Assembly: GCA_903838675.1 (NCBI GenBank) | Contig: CAILZI010000126.1 | Coordinates: 1 to 64,000 of the forward strand | DNA: 64,000 nucleotides | Source: an uncultured Verrucomicrobiota bacterium | GTDB lineage: Bacteria > Verrucomicrobiota > Verrucomicrobiia > Verrucomicrobiales > Verrucomicrobiaceae | Direction: 5' to 3' | Made by a program: the position numbers and the translations under genes | Notes under the pieces: model-generated | Databases searched by the model: none | What the model was told of the DNA's origin: nothing | What the model saw: the letters and a program-made list of their open reading frames with translations, nothing else | Shown here: positions 59,032-64,000 of the stretch, in pieces | Layout of the letters: every line of letters begins with the position of its first letter | How positions within the stretch are numbered: position 1 is the first letter of the stretch

Positions 59032-59393
59032 GTTTGAATGACTGGTCTGGCGCTTTTCTCCTCACCCAGCTGATCGAGGTGCCCATTTATCTGCGAGCAG
59101 CGCGCTCACTGCCCATGCTGAAACGTGCGGCGTATGCCCTTGGCGCGAGCACGATCACCCACCCAGTCATCTGGCTCTGCCTGCCCTGGGACTTCATGCC
59201 TTATGCCACGATGTTGATTGCTGCAGAAAGCTTCGCCATCGGAGCAGAGAGCCTGTGGGGATGCTGGTGGCGTGTCCCACGACCATGGCTCACGGCTCTG
59301 GTGGCCAATGCCGCCAGTCTTATGGCAGGGATGTTCATTCGCTGGATCTGGCTCCTGCCGCGGTCACTTCATGCAATATGGCAGGAACTTTGA
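59028..59393 (+). CDS. Small membrane protein paired with the preceding His-rich membrane protein
   Basis: The start is the ATG at 59028, overlapping the previous stop (ATGA), 121 residues. It has three or four hydrophobic helices. The sequence ALGASTITHPVIWLCL, two Glu-containing segments (AAESFAIGAESLWG) and ALVANAASLMAGM look family-specific, but I cannot name the family. The tight overlap with its neighbour suggests the two act together. Confidence 0.7.
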   Translation: MSLNDWSGAFLLTQLIEVPIYLRAARSLPMLKRAAYALGASTITHPVIWLCLPWDFMPYATMLIAAESFAIGAESLWGCWWRVPRPWLTALVANAASLMAGMFIRWIWLLPRSLHAIWQEL

Positions 59394-59416
59394 CGCGTAG
59401 GGATCGTTAAGCAGGC

Positions 59417-60655
59417 ATGTTTCGCCACGTCATTTCTCTCCTCCTTATCTGCCAGGTCTCCGCTTCTGCTCAGCAAGGGCTGGCATTCGAAGGCGCCGCT
59501 GGTTTCGGTGCTTTTGCACGAGGTGGCAAAGGTGGCAAAATCATCGAAGTAACCCGGCTCGACGATGACCTGAAAAATCCACCCGAAGGTTCATTCCGCT
59601 GGGCGGTGATGCAGAAGGGACCACGCATTGTGAGGTTTCGTGTGGCGGGAACGATTGTGCTTCAGGACGAGGTCGAAATCAGGGAGCCTTTCATCACCAT
59701 CGATGGTGGCGATGCTCCCGGGATGGGTGTCTGCCTGCGCGGCGGGTCACTGGAGTTCGAAGAAACGCACGACATCATCCTACGGAACATCCGCGTGCGG
59801 CTGGGCGATGAGACGACGAAGCGCAAGAACCGCGAGCAGAATCTGAAGCGACCAGAGCACTCGAACGCGCTGGATTGCATCGGTCTCACGCGCTGTCACG
59901 ACGCCATCATTGACCATGTCTCCACCTCCTGGAGCTGTGATGAGCTCTTCAGCGTGGTGCATTGCCAGAATGTGACGGTGCAGTGGTGCATTTTGGCGGA
60001 GCCGCTGAGCAATCCTGAGCTGCATCCGTATGGCGACAACCACGCGTTCTGCTTCAACTCGAGTGCGGACACCCTGAGCGTGCATCACTGCCTGTTCGCC
60101 CGCTACGTCATGCGCGGCCCTCAATTCGAAGCCAATGACATGCGGAAGGGCGATGACTACGCGGTGCAGATGGAAGCGGTGAACAATGTGATGTTTGACT
60201 ACCAGAAGTCGGGATCACGCTTCACCACGGGCATCGAGGACCACAAGGATGAAGCCACCGCCAAAGGCTACGCGTTCCAGTTCATCGGCAATGTGTATCT
60301 CGGTGATCCCAAGCATCCCGCAATCGAGGCGGTAATGAAGCACGGCGTTCATTCCGGTGTGAGCGCCTTTGTGGATGATCGCAAACTGGTAAAGCTCAGT
60401 GACACCAAAGGAAGAGAAAACCTCATGGATGACGCCTTGAAGGAGTTTCAGGAGCAGGCAGTGTTCTCCAGCCCCACCCCGATTCCACCACAAAGTGGGG
60501 ATGAGGTGCTGCGCAGCGTGCTGGAGAGCGCCGGCTGCTCCCAAGCCCGCGATGCGGTGGATCAGCGTGTCATCTCCAACGTGCGAGAGAAAAAATTCCA
60601 GCCCGTGGTCCGCTCACAAGAGGATGTGGGCGGCTGGCCAAAACTGACGGATTAA
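59417..60655 (+). CDS. Secreted pectate lyase-like protein (PL1 superfamily)
   Basis: A 412-residue protein with a short signal peptide (MFRHVISLLLICQVSASA). The sequence is a right-handed parallel beta-helix, opening with AFEGAAGFGAFARGGKGGKIIEVTRLDDD, typical of PL1 lyases and similar proteins of Planctomycetes and Verrucomicrobia. Later repeats include DCIGLTRCHDAIIDHVSTSWSCDE and NVTVQWCILAEPL. Probable calcium-site acidic residues are present but cannot be assigned. It would cleave pectin-like uronates outside the cytoplasm, which fits the SDR and GntR/uronate-type genes elsewhere in the window. Confidence 0.85.
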   Translation: MFRHVISLLLICQVSASAQQGLAFEGAAGFGAFARGGKGGKIIEVTRLDDDLKNPPEGSFRWAVMQKGPRIVRFRVAGTIVLQDEVEIREPFITIDGGDAPGMGVCLRGGSLEFEETHDIILRNIRVRLGDETTKRKNREQNLKRPEHSNALDCIGLTRCHDAIIDHVSTSWSCDELFSVVHCQNVTVQWCILAEPLSNPELHPYGDNHAFCFNSSADTLSVHHCLFARYVMRGPQFEANDMRKGDDYAVQMEAVNNVMFDYQKSGSRFTTGIEDHKDEATAKGYAFQFIGNVYLGDPKHPAIEAVMKHGVHSGVSAFVDDRKLVKLSDTKGRENLMDDALKEFQEQAVFSSPTPIPPQSGDEVLRSVLESAGCSQARDAVDQRVISNVREKKFQPVVRSQEDVGGWPKLTD

Positions 60656-60674
60656 GGAATCGCTGGCACGCCCG

Positions 60675-60708
60675 CCATTCGTCATTCATCTTCCGGCCTT
60701 CGTCATTT
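60675..60708 (+). repeat. CATTCGTCATTC repeat tract before the DegT gene
   Basis: CCATTCGTCATTCATCTTCC followed by CTTCGTCATT, ending 8 bp before the ATG at 60717. It matches the repeat pattern also found at 55951-55975 and 63121-63142. Confidence 0.45.
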
Positions 60709-60716
60709 TTCCTCCC

Positions 60717-61904
60717 ATGCCCGTCCCACTTCTCGACGTCAACGCCCAGAACCTGCCACTCGAATCCGAACTCCACGCCGCCTATACGCAGGTGCTGCAT
60801 CATGGGCGGTTCATCATGGGGCCGGAGTTGGAGACCTTTGAAAAGGAAATCGCGGCGATGGTGGGCGTGAAGCACGCGCTGTCCGTTTCTTCCGGCACCG
60901 ATGCCCTGCTGCTGGCGCTCATGGCGCTGAACATCAAGCCGGGTGACGAGGTGCTGTGCCCGGCCTTCACCTTTTTTGCCACAGCGGGAGCCGTTTCGCG
61001 CCTCGGTGCTGTGCCGGTGTTCACAGACGTCTGCCCAATCTGCTTCAATCTGGATGTGAACGACGCGCGGAAGAAGATCACCGCCAAGACCAAGGCGATC
61101 ATCCCTGTTCATCTCTTCGGCCAGTGTGCCGACATGGATGCCATCCTTGCTTTGGCAAAGGAACACGGACTCAAGGTGATCGAAGATGCGGCGCAGTCGA
61201 TCGGCGCCAGGTATCGAGGCATCAGCAGTGGAACGATGGGGGATTTCGGCACCTACAGCTTCTTCCCGAGCAAAAACCTCGGCGGCTTTGGCGACAGCGG
61301 CATGCTGGTGACCAATGACGACGAACTGGCAGAGTACGCCCGAGTACTGCGTGTACACGGCGGCAAGCCCAAGTATTACCATCACTACGTCGGCGGCAAT
61401 TTCCGCATGGACACGCTGCAATGCGCCCTGCTGAGCGTGAAAGTAAAGCGCTACGCGCAATACACGGCGGATCGTCAGCGCAACGCCGCGCATTACATCG
61501 AGGCCATGTCGAAACTTCCAGGCGTGGTGCAGGCGGACCCAGCCCATTGCAAATGCGTGAGCACCCAGGACACCTGGCTGACCGCGCAGAACGCCAGAAT
61601 CGTTCTCCCCGTCGGTTATGCCCACAACGAGCACATCTGGAACCAGTTCACCATCCGCGTGCTCGGCGGCAAGCGTGACGCACTGCGCGACCATCTCGTG
61701 GCCAAAAAAATCGGCTGCGACATCTACTACCCCGTCACGCTCGATCAGCAGAAGTGCTTTGCCGACCTCCCTGCGGCTTCGCTTTCAGGCTGCGAAGTAT
61801 CCCATCGTGTCGCGGGCGAAGTGTTGAGCATTCCGATTTACGGTGAGCTCAGCGAGGCGCAGCGCAACGAAGTGATCGCGGCGATTGCGGAGTGGCTTGC
61901 ATGA
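60717..61904 (+). CDS. DegT/DnrJ/EryC1/StrS family aminotransferase
   Basis: A 395-residue PLP-dependent sugar aminotransferase. Signature features are SVSSGTDALLLALMAL, CPAFTFFATAGAVSRLGA, the cofactor region EDAAQSIGARYRG, and the PLP lysine in YSFFPSKNLGGFGDSGMLVT. Such enzymes aminate nucleotide-linked keto sugars for polysaccharide synthesis or protein glycosylation. A bidirectional terminator follows the stop codon immediately. Confidence 0.93.
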   Translation: MPVPLLDVNAQNLPLESELHAAYTQVLHHGRFIMGPELETFEKEIAAMVGVKHALSVSSGTDALLLALMALNIKPGDEVLCPAFTFFATAGAVSRLGAVPVFTDVCPICFNLDVNDARKKITAKTKAIIPVHLFGQCADMDAILALAKEHGLKVIEDAAQSIGARYRGISSGTMGDFGTYSFFPSKNLGGFGDSGMLVTNDDELAEYARVLRVHGGKPKYYHHYVGGNFRMDTLQCALLSVKVKRYAQYTADRQRNAAHYIEAMSKLPGVVQADPAHCKCVSTQDTWLTAQNARIVLPVGYAHNEHIWNQFTIRVLGGKRDALRDHLVAKKIGCDIYYPVTLDQQKCFADLPAASLSGCEVSHRVAGEVLSIPIYGELSEAQRNEVIAAIAEWLA

Positions 61905-61933
61905 AAAAAGCCGGACAAGTTGTCCGGCTTTTT
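61905..61933. terminator. Bidirectional intrinsic terminator
   Basis: GCCGGAC (61910-61916) pairs with GTCCGGC (61922-61928), with AAAAA before and TTTTT after. It serves both the DegT gene (+) and the convergent TPR gene (-). Confidence 0.9.
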
Positions 61934-61974
61934 ATCTCTGTCAGGCCTACAGACAAAAAAGTGTTCGAACACTA

Positions 61975-62979
61975 TCAGGGCTTAGGAGCCGCTGGTGCTG
62001 GAGTCGAAGGCGCAGGAGCAGGTGCTGCGGCAGCAGGAGGTGCTGGCGGTGCAGCAGGGTTTGAAGATGCAGGAGCAGGCTGTGTAGGAGCAGCGGATGG
62101 TGCCGGTGCAGGTGATGCAGGAGGTGCTGACGGTGTAGCCGGGCTTGAAGGAGCGGCTGGTGCGGGAGCAGGAGGGGGAGGAGAAGGCGAGTCCGCAGGA
62201 GGAGCTGGTGCCGCAGCAGGCGTCGCCATGGCAGGTGCAATCGTGGCACCGATGCCGCTGTTAACGGCATTCAACTTGATGTTAGGCATGCCTGGGATGG
62301 CGGCGGCTGGCTTGGATTCCACTTTCGGGGCAGGTGGAGCATCGACTTCCTTGGTCGGCAGAGTGGAGGCGATCCAGCCGAGACGATTTTGACTGATGGT
62401 CTGAAACCCTGGCATGTCGGGGAACTTCACGGCAAGGTCTTCATAGGCCTTTTTGGCTTCATCAGCCTTGCCCTGCGCCCAGAGCAGGTCACCCATGCGT
62501 ACTTGCGCCATAGGAGCAGCCTCACTGGAGGCAAATTCGTTGGTGATGCGTTCAAAAACAGCCTGAGCCTCCTTGCTTTCACTCATGGCATCGAGCTTGG
62601 AGCCAAGACCGAGCAGCGCAAAAACGGCAAGTGGGTTGCTTGCGTCCTTGGTGGTGAATTCCTTGAGTGCCTCCACCGCAGAGGATTTCTTATTCTGATC
62701 CCAAAGCAAATCCGCCTTCAACAACAGCGCATTGGCAGCGGCATTGGTGCCGGGATAGCGGGAAATAACGAGATCACAGTCTTCAACAGTCTTGGCACCC
62801 GTGAAGAATTCAGCAGCCTCGTTGGCCTTGAGGCTGTTTTGATGCTTGATCACGCCGAAGGCGATGAGCGAGATCACAATGATGATGAAAAGCCAGACGA
62901 GCTTGCGCAAATTGTCCTCCAGAAACTTTTCCATGCCTGTGGCTGGGAGTTCTTGAGAGATGGAATCGAGTTGGGACAT
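61975..62979 (-). CDS. Membrane-anchored TPR protein with long Pro/Ala-rich C-terminal tail
   Basis: A 334-residue protein. The N-terminal 50 residues hold a single membrane helix (LVWLFIIIVISLIAFGVI), preceded by a cytoplasmic segment, as in YfgM-like proteins. Residues about 50-215 form TPR-like helical repeats (AANALLLKADLLWDQNKKSSAVEAL, AQVRMGDLLWAQGKADEAKKAYEDL). The last 110 residues are almost entirely Ala, Pro and Ser. YfgM-like proteins associate with the Sec translocon and periplasmic chaperones. The tail may span the peptidoglycan, which is inferred. Confidence 0.82.
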   Translation of the reverse strand: MSQLDSISQELPATGMEKFLEDNLRKLVWLFIIIVISLIAFGVIKHQNSLKANEAAEFFTGAKTVEDCDLVISRYPGTNAAANALLLKADLLWDQNKKSSAVEALKEFTTKDASNPLAVFALLGLGSKLDAMSESKEAQAVFERITNEFASSEAAPMAQVRMGDLLWAQGKADEAKKAYEDLAVKFPDMPGFQTISQNRLGWIASTLPTKEVDAPPAPKVESKPAAAIPGMPNIKLNAVNSGIGATIAPAMATPAAAPAPPADSPSPPPPAPAPAAPSSPATPSAPPASPAPAPSAAPTQPAPASSNPAAPPAPPAAAAPAPAPSTPAPAAPKP

Positions 62980-63120
62980 AGAGTGTGGTTTTGGAAATCG
63001 AGTGAGCGGCTGGCTCAGAAAATGAGGAGAGGCAAATTCTCGAAGGACTAAGAAAGACAGAACCGCAAATGATGAAGAAAGACGAAGCTGGTCACGCGTT
63101 TAGGCGCCTAGGCATCCGGG

Positions 63121-63142
63121 ATTCATTCATCATTCGCCATTC
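63121..63142. repeat. CATTCGCCATTC repeat tract upstream of the TPR gene
   Basis: ATTCATTCATCATTCGCCATTC, between cysK and the minus-strand TPR gene. It shares GCCATTCAGATT-like sequence with the unit at 24942-24955. Confidence 0.45.
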
Positions 63143-63162
63143 AGATTTCGTCTTTGCGAAAC

Positions 63163-64000
63163 TCACGCTCCGACTTTGGCACGAGCTTCGTCGGCCAGTG
63201 CGGTGGAGAGGTAGCGCTCGCCGGTGGAACACGCGACGGTGACGATCAGCTTGCCAGCATTTTCAGGACGCTTGGCGACTTCGATGGCAGCGACCACGTT
63301 GGCACCGGTGCTGATGCCAACGAGGATGCCTTCTTCCTTGGCCAGGCGGCGGGCCATGGCGAAAGCTTCGTCATTGCTGACTTTGATACACTCGGTGATC
63401 TGCGCATGACCAGCGCTGTCCTTGAGATGAAGATTGGCAGGAACGAATCCGGCACCGGTGCCTTGAATCTTGTGCGGGCCGGGCTGTACAGGCTCGCCGG
63501 CGAGAGTCTGATTGATGACCGGGGAGGCTTCAGGCTCGACGGCGATGGCCTGGAAGCTGGGCTTGCGAGGTTTGAGAACTTCCGTCACGCCAGTGATGGT
63601 GCCACCTGTGCCGACGGCGGCGACGAGGATGTCGATCTTGCCATCGGTGTCGGACCACAGTTCTTCAGCGGTGGTTTTCGAGTGGATGGCAGGATTGGCG
63701 GGATTTTCAAACTGCTGCGGCATCCATGAGTTCGGCGTGGAAGCAACGAGTTCGGTGGCCTTGGCGATGGCGCCTTTCATGCCCTGCGCACCCGGCGTGA
63801 GCACAAGCTCGGCACCCAGCAGTGCGAGCAGCGTGCGGCGTTCCAGTGACATCGTTTCAGGCATCGTCAGGATGAGAGTGTAGCCCTTCGCTGCGGCGAC
63901 AAAAGCCAGCGCGATACCAGTGTTGCCGCTGGTTGGTTCGATGATGATGGTGTCTGGCTTCAAAATCCCACGCTTCTCAGCGTCCTCAATCATGGCCGCG
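63163..64000 (-). CDS. cysK: Cysteine synthase A, 5' partial
   Basis: The frame is open to the window edge, so the N-terminus and the PLP lysine segment lie beyond base 64000. The visible 279 residues include [13 protein letters not shown] (phosphate/substrate loop), [22 protein letters not shown] (PLP phosphate loop), and [11 protein letters not shown]. These features fit CysK (O-acetylserine sulfhydrylase A), which makes cysteine from O-acetylserine and sulfide. It could be CysM or a cystathionine beta-synthase-like enzyme. The GIS-TGAN segment favours CysK. Confidence 0.94.
   Translation of the reverse strand, partial: AAMIEDAEKRGILKPDTIIIEPTSGNTGIALAFVAAAKGYTLILTMPETMSLERRTLLALLGAELVLTPGAQGMKGAIAKATELVASTPNSWMPQQFENPANPAIHSKTTAEELWSDTDGKIDILVAAVGTGGTITGVTEVLKPRKPSFQAIAVEPEASPVINQTLAGEPVQPGPHKIQGTGAGFVPANLHLKDSAGHAQITECIKVSNDEAFAMARRLAKEEGILVGISTGANVVAAIEVAKRPENAGKLIVTVACSTGERYLSTALADEARAKVGA

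Noticed and set aside
61892-62392. Gly/Ala-rich ORF on the plus strand
   Set aside because: It is the antisense of the Pro/Ala tail of the TPR protein. The composition is a direct consequence of the repeat codons, and it begins at the terminator.

Overview
The window looks like a chromosome segment of a verrucomicrobial bacterium, probably of the Prosthecobacter/Verrucomicrobium type. The taxonomic markers are two large secreted proteins with a Planctomycete-type cytochrome c motif plus DUF1549/DUF1553 domains, a DUF1501 protein, a HEAT-repeat protein ending in a PVC-type haem-binding domain, a DUF5069 protein, a PEP-CTERM protein and many secreted EF-hand proteins. GC content is fairly high and long antisense shadow ORFs are common. 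Many genes lack a clear Shine-Dalgarno sequence. I found no rRNA, tRNA, CRISPR array, transposase or prophage gene, and no gene-free stretch longer than 300 bases.

Layout. 1-8.6 kb: the 3' end of a haem-binding HEAT protein, an unknown membrane-anchored protein (-), an SDR dehydrogenase, and an overlapping GntR/FadR regulator - PSD1 cytochrome - DUF1501 operon that looks like a regulated carbohydrate catabolism unit. 8.7-13.5 kb: rpsP-khpA, the fluoride exporter crcB (-), a PerM-like transporter (-), a flavin-binding PPOX-fold protein and a PIN-PhoH ATPase. 13.6-19.9 kb: two tandemly duplicated secreted EF-hand genes, a second PSD1 protein, an RHS/YD-like secreted protein, an OmpA-family protein and a DUF5069 protein. 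19.9-28.5 kb (-): a type II secretion/pseudopilus operon, gspE-F-G-H-I-J-K-L-M plus a GspC-like protein. It has no secretin and no prepilin peptidase in view.

28.6-38.7 kb: a TlpA-like thioredoxin, a CAP-domain PEP-CTERM protein, and a four-gene unit on the + strand (membrane protein, winged-helix regulator, IspH homologue, diiron ferritin-like protein). Three copies of the palindrome ACTTTG-N5-CAAAGT flank this unit. Then come the DUF3482 GTPase/DUF2868 pair, an ABC permease and ATPase of the molybdate/sulfate type, and a ParE-type toxin-antitoxin pair. 38.7-51.4 kb: obgE, a glucoamylase-like secreted protein, citrate synthase, a low-molecular-weight tyrosine phosphatase, a COG2509 flavoprotein, a secreted unknown, an esterase fused to EF-hands with its MarR regulator, a trypsin-like protease, serS and a cysteine desulfurase. 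51.4-64 kb: a small lipoprotein, a thioesterase, an AT-rich orphan gene, a membrane protein, a HAD phosphatase, a CDF transporter, birA, argS, two overlapping membrane proteins of unknown role, a pectate-lyase-like protein, a DegT aminotransferase, a TPR protein and the 3' part of cysK.

The most interesting signals are: (1) the ACTTTG-N5-CAAAGT regulon joining a winged-helix regulator to an Fe-S IspH homologue and a diiron protein; (2) a degenerate CATTCGNCATTC repeat family spread through the window, one tract of which lies in the coding region of the gspK leader peptide; (3) the secretin-less pseudopilus operon; and (4) a duplicated EF-hand unit copied together with its leader element and terminator hairpin.
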